A DNA stretch of 37,772 bases from UBA3496 sp964558115 (GCA_964558115.1 CAZLCI010000016.1:1-37772), one strand, 5' to 3'. Shown: positions 15,614 to 24,401, counted from the stretch's first letter. Numbers and translations are program-made. The notes: a model not told the origin generated them from the letters alone.

Positions 15614-17161
15614 ATGAAGAAGTTGAGTATTTTTTTAGTTTTGGTGTTCTCTATTTGTCTGCTTAACACAGCAGATTTAGTAGCAGCGCCCAAAGGAACA
15701 ATTAAGGTTGGTTTTACTTCTCAACCTTCCACGTTTGATCCACACAGGATTACTGGATTTCCAATGAACCTGCATTATCCATTAGTTTTTGATAATTTGG
15801 TTTTCCGTGACAGAAGCGGAAAGATTATTCCTAAGTTAGCAAAATCTTGGAAGAATCTTAGTAAGACAACTGTGGAGTTTAAGTTAAGAAAAGGTATTAA
15901 ATTTAGTAATGGTGAAGATTTAGACGCACACGCAGTAAAATATAGTTTAGAAAGAATTGTTAAATGGAAAAAATATGGATTTAAAAAACAAAGTAGACAA
16001 ATTGGTTACTTCAGGTCTTTAAGTCATGTGGACGTTGTAGATAAATACACTGTTCATGTTCATTCTAAGTATCCTGATCAGTTTATGATTTCACCTTTGA
16101 CTAGTTATGGTGCAATCGTTCCTCCTAAATACTATTCTTCAACTCCACATAAAAAACTTGCAAGAAAACCTATTGGAAGTGGTCCTTATGTATTGAAGAG
16201 TTGGAAGAAAGGTGAGGAACTTGTTTACGTTGCTAATCCTAATTACTGGGACAAAAGAAAGTTGTTTGCTCCTAAATTTAAGAAAGCAATTGTAAAAATT
16301 ATTCCTGAGCCTACTACACGTGTTTCTGCTCTTCTCTCAGGAGAATTGGATCTGATTAATCAGGTGCCGCCTCAATGGGTTGGAAAAATTAAATCAAATC
16401 CAAATTTAGACCTTGTTTCTGCCCCATCTGTGAGAACTTGCTTTGTTGTTATGATTATCAAAAAAGATTCTCCATGGGCTTCAGCTAAAGTAAGAAAAGC
16501 GATGAACTATGCAGTTAATAAGGATCTTATAGTAAATACAATTCTTAAAGGATATGCGAAAGTTGTAGCAACAAACGTAGGTCCTACAAGTTTTGGTTAT
16601 AATCCTGACTTGAAACCATATCCATACGATCCTGAACTTGCGAAGAATTTGTTAGCAGAAGCAGGATTCCCTAATGGATTTGAAGTTGATTTATATGTTC
16701 CTCTAGGAAGGTACCTAGGCGGAAAAGAAGCTACTGAAGCTATTTCTGGTATGCTTAAAAAAGTTGGTGTGACTGCGAATGTGAAAACACCTAGATGGGG
16801 AACAATTGTTAAAAAATCTAAAGCTCGCTGGAACAAAGGAAACAAACCATTCTGGTGGTTAGGATGTAGAATGGATATGCATCTTCATTCAGAAGGTATG
16901 TACGCTGGTCAGGTTGTAAGTTGGGCTTCCTGGACAGGTTTCAGAGACAAGTTTATTGATAAGCTTGCTAAAGATGCTCGTTCCACAATTGATTACAAAA
17001 CAAGGGAGAAAAAGTATCAAAGGATTAATCGTATCCTTAGAGAAGACAAAGCTCCTTTAGTTTTCTTATGGCAAAATGATCAAATTCATGCCAAGAAAAA
17101 ATCTATTAAGTGGAGTGCAAGACCTAACTCTGTAGTACTAGTTAATGAGATGTCCCGTTAA
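15614..17161 (+). CDS. ABC transporter substrate-binding protein (family 5), system 2
   Basis: A 515-residue SBP family 5 protein with a Sec signal peptide of about 26 residues (MKKLSIFLVLVFS core, cleavage near LVAA-PKG). It shares with the 7838 protein the FDPHRITGFP start, LAKSW, KFSNGEDLDAHAVKYSLERIV, PIGSGPYVLKSWK, IIPEPTTR, FGYNPDLKPYPYDP and GCRMDMHLHSEGMYAG blocks, so both probably bind related ligands; the RMD-LHSE-MYAG block is a striking shared segment. RBS GGAGGA precedes the ATG. It stands last in operon 2 and is closed by a strong terminator. Confidence 0.92.
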   Translation: MKKLSIFLVLVFSICLLNTADLVAAPKGTIKVGFTSQPSTFDPHRITGFPMNLHYPLVFDNLVFRDRSGKIIPKLAKSWKNLSKTTVEFKLRKGIKFSNGEDLDAHAVKYSLERIVKWKKYGFKKQSRQIGYFRSLSHVDVVDKYTVHVHSKYPDQFMISPLTSYGAIVPPKYYSSTPHKKLARKPIGSGPYVLKSWKKGEELVYVANPNYWDKRKLFAPKFKKAIVKIIPEPTTRVSALLSGELDLINQVPPQWVGKIKSNPNLDLVSAPSVRTCFVVMIIKKDSPWASAKVRKAMNYAVNKDLIVNTILKGYAKVVATNVGPTSFGYNPDLKPYPYDPELAKNLLAEAGFPNGFEVDLYVPLGRYLGGKEATEAISGMLKKVGVTANVKTPRWGTIVKKSKARWNKGNKPFWWLGCRMDMHLHSEGMYAGQVVSWASWTGFRDKFIDKLAKDARSTIDYKTREKKYQRINRILREDKAPLVFLWQNDQIHAKKKSIKWSARPNSVVLVNEMSR

Positions 17162-17181
17162 CTGAAGACTTTTTAGAAAAC

Positions 17182-17224
17182 AAAAGACCCCCGATACAAA
17201 TTTTAGTTTTGGGGGTCTTTTTTC
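17182..17224. terminator. Bidirectional intrinsic terminator
   Basis: AAAAGACCCCC (17182-17192) pairs with GGGGGTCTTTT (17211-17221), an 11-bp stem with five G-C pairs, followed by a T run. The A run on its left lets it also serve the convergent GntR gene, whose stop lies at 17239. Confidence 0.88.
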
Positions 17225-17238
17225 TTGTTTGTTCGAAT

Positions 17239-17982
17239 CTAATTATATTCTAGTTCTATGCTGTATCTATGTGAGTCCCCTGGGTAGAAAATTTCTGAGT
17301 ATTCAATTGGGTTTCCAACTTTGTCAGTGACAAAAGTTTTTACAAAGAGTACGGGAGCCATAACACTGAGAGAAAGAATTTTTGCAACCTCATTCGATGC
17401 ATTCCTAGCTTCAAATTCTTGTTTGACATTTCCTACGTTAAAACCTAAATCTTTATCCAAGATTTCTAACATTGTTTTTTCTTTCATCTGTTTTCTGGTT
17501 ATCTGCTTACTAATTTTCGAAGGGATATAATGAGATGTAAAACAATAAGGTTTCTCGTTTTGTAAAAGAGCTCTTTTGAAAACAGATATAGATACATTGT
17601 TAGTATTGTCAAAATAGTCGGAGATTCTTTTGTTTACTACTCTGGTATTCATGCTGATAATTTTACGAGTGGTATTTTTATTTTTTATTTTTGCTAGGAT
17701 ACCCGAAAGTCTTACAGCGGTAGAATCTTCATCTTGTATTTTGACAAAAGTTCCTTTCCCTCTCTTTCTAATTATCAAACCATCTTTTTCTAATAGTCCT
17801 AATGCCTGTCGAACGGGAACCCTACTAATACTGTACATTTTCGCTAGGTCTACTTCTTTAGGTAGTTTTTCACCATCTTTGAGGTCACCATTTTCGATCT
17901 GGGAACGTATTTGATTAGAAAGTTGGAAATAATAGGGAATATGAGGATGAATAAGTGGTTTTTCTTTTTTTGCAGTGTTCAT
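17239..17982 (-). CDS. GntR family transcriptional regulator, HutC subfamily
   Basis: A 247-residue repressor-type protein. The N-terminal winged helix-turn-helix spans about 17-80 (PYYFQLSNQIRSQI, LPKEVDLAKMYSISRVPVRQALGLLEKDGLI, RKRGKGTFV), and the C-terminal UTRA effector domain spans about 95-240, ending EYSEIFYPGDSHRYSIELEY as usual in HutC proteins. UTRA domains bind small metabolites that release the protein from DNA. AAGGA precedes the ATG closely. A 20-bp palindrome lies 44-63 bases upstream and recurs before the neighbouring ABC genes, so it probably controls itself and both transporters. Confidence 0.93.
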   Translation of the reverse strand: MNTAKKEKPLIHPHIPYYFQLSNQIRSQIENGDLKDGEKLPKEVDLAKMYSISRVPVRQALGLLEKDGLIIRKRGKGTFVKIQDEDSTAVRLSGILAKIKNKNTTRKIISMNTRVVNKRISDYFDNTNNVSISVFKRALLQNEKPYCFTSHYIPSKISKQITRKQMKEKTMLEILDKDLGFNVGNVKQEFEARNASNEVAKILSLSVMAPVLFVKTFVTDKVGNPIEYSEIFYPGDSHRYSIELEYN

Positions 17983-18025
17983 TTTGATCCTTTTTAATAG
18001 TATTCTTCCATTTACAAATTTTATT

Positions 18026-18045
18026 AAGTAATGTAAACATAACTT
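18026..18045. promoter_or_regulatory. Candidate GntR operator, site D (autoregulatory)
   Basis: AAGTAATGT-aa-ACATAACTT, a 20-bp palindrome with one mismatched pair out of nine, the most symmetric of the four AAGTAAT-N6-AYWACYT sites. It lies 44-63 bases upstream of the GntR start, and on the minus strand includes TTTACA, a possible -35. The 160-base gap also carries the leader of the divergent oxidoreductase gene. Confidence 0.65.
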
Positions 18046-18142
18046 GTTGAAATTCTTACTGGAAATTCACCTAGAAATGTATCTTAGTTTATCTAGTTAG
18101 GAAAGTGAGTTTCCTTTAATTCTAATACATAAGGATGAGATA

Positions 18143-19168
18143 ATGACTGATTCGAAAATTAGATTGGGTGTGATCGGTCTTGGAAGATTCGGTTTTACAC
18201 TTGCACATGCTACTGAATTAGTTCCAGAAATTGAAATAGTCAATTGTTATACTAGGACTGAGTCGAAACGAAAGGAATTTTCTGAAACATTTAACTGCGA
18301 ACAGTCTGAGAGTTTTGAGTCTTTTATAGAGAACAAAGATATGGATGGTATAATTATTGCTGCACCAAATAATAGACATACTGAGATTGCCGTCGCAGCA
18401 GCCGAAAACGGCAAACACGTTTTTACTGAAAAACCGATTGCATCTACAATTGCTGATTCAAAGGTGATGATCTCTGAATGCGATAAAGCTGGGATCACTT
18501 TAGCTGTTGGTCATACTTACCGACGTTTGAATAGTCATCGTTTTCTAAAGAAAATGGTGGACGATGGGGAATTGGGTAATATTGCAATGGCAGAGGCTAA
18601 TTATTCTAATGATAGGGGATTATTCTATACGCCGGATAATTGGCAGTGGTTCAATGAAGGTTCACCTGGTGGTCCTTTGATGCAGGTTGCTATACACGTA
18701 GTAGATAGTCTTTATTATCTTTTCGGGCCTGTTAAGAAAGTTTCTGCTGCATTTAATAAAATTGTCACTAAGTCAGAAATTCCTGACGTATGTACAATGT
18801 GGATGGAGTTTGAGTCTGGGGTTCTAGGAACAATAGGTACTAGTTTTATAAGTCCTCGTAGTCCTAAGGGAAGATTCACTTATTTGCTAAACACTTATGG
18901 TGACAAAGCGAATTTTTATTTAGATAGATGGGATGGGGTCACTGCTTTAAAAGAAGGAAATGATTCATTGGAAAGAGTTTTTGAAAAGGATATTAATGGC
19001 AAAGAACTTCTTGCTGTTGAATTAAAAGATTTCGCTGATTCGGTTCTTCAAAATAGAAACCCGGAAGTTACAGGTGCTGACGGACTCCACAATGTGGCTG
19101 TAGTTTGGGCAGCTATTAAATCTTCCGAAAGAGGTGAATCGGTAGAAATAAAAGAAATTATAGGATAG
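18143..19168 (+). CDS. Gfo/Idh/MocA family oxidoreductase
   Basis: A 341-residue NAD(P)-dependent dehydrogenase. The N-terminal Rossmann fold carries GVIGLGRFG at 9-17; the family EKP motif is at 96-98 with its catalytic Lys at 97; the C-terminal alpha/beta domain carries GGPLMQVAIHVVD with H185 as the usual active-site His. Members oxidise or reduce sugars, inositols and related compounds; the substrate is not evident. A GGATGAG ribosome site stands before the ATG. It lies next to the GntR gene and divergent from it, and opens a four-gene run (to 22181) with gaps of 27-60 bases. Confidence 0.9.
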   Translation: MTDSKIRLGVIGLGRFGFTLAHATELVPEIEIVNCYTRTESKRKEFSETFNCEQSESFESFIENKDMDGIIIAAPNNRHTEIAVAAAENGKHVFTEKPIASTIADSKVMISECDKAGITLAVGHTYRRLNSHRFLKKMVDDGELGNIAMAEANYSNDRGLFYTPDNWQWFNEGSPGGPLMQVAIHVVDSLYYLFGPVKKVSAAFNKIVTKSEIPDVCTMWMEFESGVLGTIGTSFISPRSPKGRFTYLLNTYGDKANFYLDRWDGVTALKEGNDSLERVFEKDINGKELLAVELKDFADSVLQNRNPEVTGADGLHNVAVVWAAIKSSERGESVEIKEIIG

Positions 19169-19205
19169 TTTTTCTTAAAAAAACTTTAGGGTCTGAGGAG
19201 AAAAA

Positions 19206-20483
19206 ATGTTTGATTATACATTAACAGATGAACAAGAAAGATGGAAAAAATTAGCGCACGATTTTGCGCGAGATGAAATACGTCCTATTAGTTTAGAATT
19301 AGATCATCAAGAAGATCCTGCGAAATGTGCATATATGCCACATCTTCTTGAAAAATTAGACAAAGTTGGACTTAGATGTATGAGTATCCCTAAGGAGTAT
19401 GGTGGAGGCGGAGTTGATGATTTGTTGACTCACTGTATTGTTGGAGAAGAAATTTCATGGGGAGATAGGGGTGCCACAGGTTGGATGCTTTCGTCTACAA
19501 AGATAACACATTTACTTACAAGTGATGTCTTAAGCACTAAAGAAATGGCAGATGAATGGCTACCTCAATATGTAAATGATCCGACATTTATGATAGGTAC
19601 TGCTACAACAGAGCCTGATTCAGGTTCAGAGAATCAACTTCCTTATAATGGTGTAGATGGTGGATACAAAGTTACGGCTATTAAAGACGGTGACGATTAT
19701 GTCGTAAACGGAAAAAAACATTTCATCTCTAATGTTGGTTATGCAAAACTTATGTTTACATTTGTAAGAACAAATCCAAATGTTGGAGTAGAAGAGGGGG
19801 CTTCATTGCTAATGATTCCAATGGATTTGCCTGGCATAAGTATGGGTAAAGTCCACAATAAATTGGGATATCGTTTAAACCAAAATGCAGAGATAATTTT
19901 TGAAAATGCAAGAGTTCCTTCTAAATTTTTAATGGGACCAGAAAACTGTGGTGTTTCATATATAAGAAAACATTTAAGAGGAGATGCATTGATTAATGCA
20001 GCAGGTCAGATTGGAACTGCTCGTGCTGCTTATGAGGCATCTGTAGAATTTGCAAAAGAAAGAGTTCAGAGCGGAAGGCCAATTGCAGAACATCAAACAA
20101 TTGGAGTGAAACTCGTAGATATGTATACAAAATTAGAAGCTGCCAGAAATTTTGTGTACTATGCTGCATGGAGACAAGATATGAGACATAAATTTCCACC
20201 TGATCCTCCTATGACACTTTCTGCAAGTGCTTTTGCTCACGAAATATCCTGCGATGTAACGAGAATGGCAATGGAAATTCACGCTGGTAGAGGAGTACAA
20301 AGGGAAAATTTCATAGAAAAATGGTTTAGGGATTGTCACAATATGCTTTTCTCTAGTGACGGTGGAAATAACATGAAAAAAGTGAGAGCTATGTATAGTC
20401 TTCTTGGACATTGGGGTGAGAGCGATCCTAGTCATAATCCTGTTGTTAAAGGTGCAGATGTTTCTGCTGGTGATGGTCTATAA
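19206..20483 (+). CDS. Acyl-CoA dehydrogenase-like flavoprotein
   Basis: A 425-residue protein with the acyl-CoA dehydrogenase architecture: N-terminal helices (LTDEQERWKKLAHDFARDEIRP), a middle beta domain with FMIGTATTEPDSGS and YVVNGKKHFISN, and a C-terminal helical domain with GTARAAYEASVEFAKERVQSGRPIAEHQ and IHAGRGVQRENFIEKWFRDC. The usual catalytic Glu in the YEGT-type motif is replaced: the segment reads SSDGGNN with D385 in its place. It may use Asp or belong to a subgroup acting on an unusual substrate. RBS TGAGGAG precedes the ATG. A VOC gene follows after 27 bases. Confidence 0.88.
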   Translation: MFDYTLTDEQERWKKLAHDFARDEIRPISLELDHQEDPAKCAYMPHLLEKLDKVGLRCMSIPKEYGGGGVDDLLTHCIVGEEISWGDRGATGWMLSSTKITHLLTSDVLSTKEMADEWLPQYVNDPTFMIGTATTEPDSGSENQLPYNGVDGGYKVTAIKDGDDYVVNGKKHFISNVGYAKLMFTFVRTNPNVGVEEGASLLMIPMDLPGISMGKVHNKLGYRLNQNAEIIFENARVPSKFLMGPENCGVSYIRKHLRGDALINAAGQIGTARAAYEASVEFAKERVQSGRPIAEHQTIGVKLVDMYTKLEAARNFVYYAAWRQDMRHKFPPDPPMTLSASAFAHEISCDVTRMAMEIHAGRGVQRENFIEKWFRDCHNMLFSSDGGNNMKKVRAMYSLLGHWGESDPSHNPVVKGADVSAGDGL

Positions 20484-20510
20484 ACGGTTATTTAATTTTG
20501 GAGGTTTCAA

Positions 20511-20900
20511 ATGGCAATAAGAACTCATCATGTGCATCATGTTGCAAGAGATCCTCAAGTTGCAGCAAATTTTTATATACAACATTTTGACGGGAAGTTG
20601 TTTACGCCACAAATTGAATATAAAGGGGCACCTTATATCAGTGTACTAGTTGGAGAGGTGGAAATTCGTATACGCGGATTGAGAGAAAACGAAACAGGAC
20701 AAGATACTCCCGTTGATATTGGCCTACATCATTTCGGTATAGAAGTAGACGATATGGAAGAAATCACGAAATCTTTGGATGAAGCGGGCGTAGAGTTTAC
20801 GAAAAGGCCAGGTGATGGCGTTTTAGGTTCTACGACTGCTTTTATTAAAGCACCAGATAACGTTTTGATAGAATTAGTTCAAGAGCCAGATGAAAGTTAA
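20511..20900 (+). CDS. VOC (glyoxalase/bleomycin resistance) family protein
   Basis: A 129-residue single-domain vicinal-oxygen-chelate protein with paired beta-alpha-beta-beta-beta modules. Candidate metal ligands are the His cluster at 6-10, H73 or H74 in GLHHFGIEV, and E121 in VLIELVQ near the C-terminus, so a metal site is likely. VOC proteins act as isomerases, epimerases, lyases or ring-cleaving dioxygenases; size and ligands fit glyoxalase- or epimerase-like members. RBS TTGGAGG precedes the ATG. Its position between an acyl-CoA dehydrogenase and an M24 peptidase suggests a shared pathway. Confidence 0.85.
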   Translation: MAIRTHHVHHVARDPQVAANFYIQHFDGKLFTPQIEYKGAPYISVLVGEVEIRIRGLRENETGQDTPVDIGLHHFGIEVDDMEEITKSLDEAGVEFTKRPGDGVLGSTTAFIKAPDNVLIELVQEPDES

Positions 20901-20942
20901 GATGCTGTAAAATTCTTAATGAGAGAATGATTTATCTATACC

Positions 20943-20960
20943 TAAGAAGGGGATTTCTTA
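20943..20960 (+). other. Hairpin presenting the ribosome binding site of the M24 peptidase
   Basis: TAAGAA (20943-20948) and TTCTTA (20955-20960) can pair perfectly, with GGGGAT, which holds the Shine-Dalgarno, as the loop; the ATG follows at once at 20961. It may tune ribosome access. The stem is short and A/U-rich, so the effect is uncertain. Confidence 0.35.
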
Positions 20961-22181
20961 ATGGTCAATTTTGCACGCGGCCAGTTTATCGTTGATTATG
21001 AGCATAGAATCAATATCGATGACCTTAGAAGTAAAAGGGTAGAAAAAGCTCAGCGTGAAATGAAGAAACGAGGTATAGATGCTTTATTTTGTACAAAAGT
21101 TGAAAATGTTCGTTATTTGAGTAGTCTAAGAGCATCTTTCTTAGCCCACAGAGAGAGTGTTGGAGCTGCTGTTTTAATACTACAGGAGGGGAAACCTCAT
21201 CTTTTCACTAATGGTGGAGAAATTCCAAGAATTAAAAGGGATATGCCATGGATAGAAGCTTTTCATCATCTTCCAAAGTTAGAAGAACAGCCTTTAGTAG
21301 ATAAAATGGCAAGAGATACTTTGATGCCCCTTCTCAAAGATTTAGGGGTTGTTGGAGGAAAGATTGCTGTAGATTTGATGACGTTTTTACAATTTAGTGC
21401 GTATCAGAGATTTTTGACTGATGTTGAAATGGCAGATGGAGATACTCTGATGCATCAGGTAAGAAGAATTAAGCTTGATGAAGAAGTTTATATGATTCGT
21501 GAAGCATGTGCTATAGCAGATGCAGTCAATGAAGCTGCCATGGATAGTGTACATCCAGGAAAGAGAGAATGCGATGTAGCTGCAGATGCTATGCAAGTTT
21601 TGCATAGTTTTTCTTCAGAAATGGCACATTTAGTATCACCTTTTGTTGCCTCAGGAGAGCATATGTCTCCCCCTACTCGTTTTGCGACAGATAAGATAAT
21701 TAGAAGTGGGGATATTGTATTTATCGATATTGGTGCTAAGTGGAACGGATATTTTGGCGATGTAGCTAGAACAATGATTTGTGGAAAGCCATCAAAAAGA
21801 CAACGAGAGATTTATACAGCAGTATATGAATCTTTGGAAAAAGGACTTGAAAGAACTCGTCCAGGTTTTACAAATAAACAAGTCGCAGATGAAATATGGG
21901 AAACAGGAGCTAAGTACGGTCTTAAAAAAAATTGGTTTAGTTTAAGTATAGGTCACGCATTAGGAACTTCTCCTAATGAACCTCCTTATATTGGTGAGCC
22001 AGATCCCGATTCAGAAGAAGTTGATTTAGAGCCAGGAATGGTTTTTGCTATAGAACCTCTCATATGGGTACCGGATGTTCCTGGGGGTGGTGGAGTGCGT
22101 ATAGAGGAAACGGTTCTTATAACCGAAGAAGGACACGAGGTTTTAACCCGATCGCGTATGGATGATAGTTTGTTGCTATAA
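20961..22181 (+). CDS. M24 family metallopeptidase (Xaa-Pro dipeptidase-like)
   Basis: A 406-residue two-domain M24 protein: creatinase-type N-domain (about 20-165) and a pita-bread catalytic domain (about 175-400). All five metal ligands are present: D256 (FIDIG), D267 (GDVAR), H332 (GHALG), E365 (AIEP) and E382 (RIEET). It should be an active two-metal enzyme, most likely cleaving an Xaa-Pro or other amide bond, although the related dimethylsulfoniopropionate lyases also fall in M24 and cannot be excluded. It contrasts with the degenerate paralogue at 5042. It ends only 5 bases from the convergent acyl-CoA synthetase stop. Confidence 0.9.
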   Translation: MVNFARGQFIVDYEHRINIDDLRSKRVEKAQREMKKRGIDALFCTKVENVRYLSSLRASFLAHRESVGAAVLILQEGKPHLFTNGGEIPRIKRDMPWIEAFHHLPKLEEQPLVDKMARDTLMPLLKDLGVVGGKIAVDLMTFLQFSAYQRFLTDVEMADGDTLMHQVRRIKLDEEVYMIREACAIADAVNEAAMDSVHPGKRECDVAADAMQVLHSFSSEMAHLVSPFVASGEHMSPPTRFATDKIIRSGDIVFIDIGAKWNGYFGDVARTMICGKPSKRQREIYTAVYESLEKGLERTRPGFTNKQVADEIWETGAKYGLKKNWFSLSIGHALGTSPNEPPYIGEPDPDSEEVDLEPGMVFAIEPLIWVPDVPGGGGVRIEETVLITEEGHEVLTRSRMDDSLLL

Positions 22182-22186
22182 TTTTT

Positions 22187-24292
22187 TTAGCAAAGTTTGA
22201 CCAAACAATCTGCAACCCGCCATCTTCCATTAGAAAAAATAAGAGGATTAATTTCAATCTCTTCTATATTGTCCTTATATACATGAATTATTTCAGAAAT
22301 TTTGCATATTATTTTTGCAAGACTTTGAATATTTGCTTTCTTTCTTTTTCTGTATCCGTCTAGAAGTTTTTTCCCTTTTAATTCTCTAATCATTTCGATT
22401 GCAGTGTTTTGATTAATTGGAGCCAATCTAATTTGCATATCTCTAGTTAGTTCTACTAGTACTCCACCACTTCCCACGGAAATGAGACTCCCGAAAGTGT
22501 TGTGTTTGATTGCACCTATTATCACTTCAGTGCCAGGCATATATTTTTCTACGATGAAACCATCTAGATTTATTTTTGTTTTTAATCTTTTTGAAAGGTG
22601 ATTAAAGGCAATTCTGAGTTCTTTTTCATTTCTAATATCTAAACTAATAGCTCTAAGCTCAGTTTTATGCTGTATAGAAGAAGAATTTGCTTTGATTGTT
22701 ACAGGATAACGAATTTTAGTAGCTATAGAAATTATTTCTGAAATTGTATTTCCTTTTTCGTGTTGAATAGTTTCGATTCCAAATTTTTGTATTAACCTCT
22801 TGCTGTCAAATTCAGAAAGATATCTATAGGGTTTCATTTTTGTGAATTTCCTGATAACTGGCTTAATTTCTTTCGTGATTGGATTGCTATTATATTTTAT
22901 TGAACCTCTGAAGTGATTGTAACGAATCAGATTAGAGACGTTTTGTAATACTGTGGTTATATTATTTGAAATAGGTAGTTTGTTCTTTCTTAAAAACTTT
23001 TCTCCCTGTCTCGCTTGATCTCCAGCTATCCATAAATTCCATAATGGAATTTTGCTATTTTCTGTTAATTCTTTGATTTTTTTAACTCTCTTGATTGTAT
23101 GTTTAGGGGGATGTGGTGAAGAGACAGCCAGTACAATATCGAAACTTTTGTCTTTCAAAAAAGAAGAAATAACATCTGTATAACGTTCAGGATGCGTTAC
23201 AATTCCACCTAAATCTAAAGGATTTTCTGTGCCGCCAAATTGCAGATACTTTGAAAGGGTACTTTTTATTTTTTTCCCGAGTTTTGGGAGTGACAATCCA
23301 TTTTTTTCAGCATTGTCAGCTAATAAAACAGCAGTCCCACCAGAGTGTGTAACAATTCCTATTGAATTTCCCTTTGGAATTGGCGAATATGCAAACAAAT
23401 ATGATATTTCAACCAATTCTTGAGGTGATGAAACTTCAGTGATTCCTAGAGATTGAAAAACTCCTTTATATGTTTCTGTTTTATCAGAAATTGCACCCGT
23501 GTGAGATCTCATGACTCTTTTCCCACTTTTGCTTGAACCTATTTTACAAACAATTATTGGTTTCTTAGCTTTCAGAGCTTTTTTCGCATATTTTATAAAT
23601 TTTTCACCATCTCTTATAGTTTCTAAGACAAGTGCAATAACTTTTACTTTCGGATGGGCAACAAGATATCCTAGAGACTCTTCCATTGTTACGTCGCATT
23701 CATTACCTGTAGAAATTGAAATCGCTATACCATCTTCTCTTTCTGCGACTGTGTTATGAAAAAAACTGCCAGTTCCTCCGCTCTGTGTAATTAATCCAAT
23801 TGGACCAGTTCGTATTTCTTTGGAAGGTCTTTCTAGACATGTCAGAAAACTTAATACTGTGTGTGATGAACGATTAATAATTCCTGCAGAATTAGGGCCT
23901 AAAACTCTTATATTTCCATCTAATGAAATCTTTTTTATTTTTTTTTCAAGTTTCCTTCCTTTAGGACTATTTTCTGAAAAACCACCACTAAAAAGTATTG
24001 CAGACCCCGCTTTTATTTTAACCGCATCTTTTATGATTTCAGGCGTAGTTTCAGGAGGGGTAGCAACTATGATTGTATCCGGTGGGACAGGTAGTTCAAG
24101 AAGACTAGAAAAAATCTTGATACCAGAAATCTTAGGTTTTTTTGGGTTGATTCCCCATATCTTTCCCTTAAAACGATACTTTTTTAGGAACGAAAGAACC
24201 CTTGGTCCATGCTTTGTTTTGTCAGTTGAAATACCGACAATCGCTACAGAACGCGGTTCAAATAATCTAGATAATTCTTGTGTCTTTTTCAC
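22187..24292 (-). CDS. ADP-forming acetate/acyl-CoA ligase (fused alpha-beta)
   Basis: A 701-residue protein of the NDP-forming acyl-CoA synthetase family, which makes ATP from acyl-CoA or the reverse in the cytosol. Domain order: CoA-binding Rossmann (about 1-135, FEPRSVAIVGIS), succinyl-CoA-ligase-like flavodoxin domains (about 155-460) with the phosphorylated His at H264 in RSHTGAISDK, and an ATP-grasp domain in the last 220 residues (RLIQKFGIETI, PVTIKANSSSIQHKTE, VGSGGVLVELTRD, EIEINPLI). Full length and motifs look intact. It is transcribed alone on the minus strand, divergent from the radical SAM gene. The acyl substrate is unknown. Confidence 0.92.
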   Translation of the reverse strand: MKKTQELSRLFEPRSVAIVGISTDKTKHGPRVLSFLKKYRFKGKIWGINPKKPKISGIKIFSSLLELPVPPDTIIVATPPETTPEIIKDAVKIKAGSAILFSGGFSENSPKGRKLEKKIKKISLDGNIRVLGPNSAGIINRSSHTVLSFLTCLERPSKEIRTGPIGLITQSGGTGSFFHNTVAEREDGIAISISTGNECDVTMEESLGYLVAHPKVKVIALVLETIRDGEKFIKYAKKALKAKKPIIVCKIGSSKSGKRVMRSHTGAISDKTETYKGVFQSLGITEVSSPQELVEISYLFAYSPIPKGNSIGIVTHSGGTAVLLADNAEKNGLSLPKLGKKIKSTLSKYLQFGGTENPLDLGGIVTHPERYTDVISSFLKDKSFDIVLAVSSPHPPKHTIKRVKKIKELTENSKIPLWNLWIAGDQARQGEKFLRKNKLPISNNITTVLQNVSNLIRYNHFRGSIKYNSNPITKEIKPVIRKFTKMKPYRYLSEFDSKRLIQKFGIETIQHEKGNTISEIISIATKIRYPVTIKANSSSIQHKTELRAISLDIRNEKELRIAFNHLSKRLKTKINLDGFIVEKYMPGTEVIIGAIKHNTFGSLISVGSGGVLVELTRDMQIRLAPINQNTAIEMIRELKGKKLLDGYRKRKKANIQSLAKIICKISEIIHVYKDNIEEIEINPLIFSNGRWRVADCLVKLC

Positions 24293-24350
24293 AAATTCTA
24301 TTTCTTTTTCTTTTTTTATAGATAAATAATATTTTCATAAAAAAAATACA

Positions 24351-24362
24351 AATTTGCAAATT
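24351..24362. promoter_or_regulatory. 12-bp perfect palindrome upstream of the radical SAM gene
   Basis: AATTTGCAAATT (24351-24362) is a perfect palindrome in the 178-base gap between the divergent acyl-CoA synthetase and radical SAM genes, 10 bases before the candidate -35. It may be an operator; chance is possible. Confidence 0.3.
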
Positions 24363-24372
24363 AAAACGGTTT

Positions 24373-24401
24373 TTGATTTGTTTTAGTTATGTGTTTATAC
24401 T
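24373..24401 (+). promoter_or_regulatory. Sigma-70-like promoter for the radical SAM gene
   Basis: TTGATT (24373-24378) and TATACT (24396-24401) are separated by exactly 17 bases, matching the -35 and -10 consensus at 4 and 5 of 6 positions. It lies 69 bases before the chosen start. Confidence 0.55.

Noticed and set aside
22187..24329. Open frames antisense to the acyl-CoA synthetase
   Set aside because: They are shadows of a well-supported gene with full domain content on the other strand.
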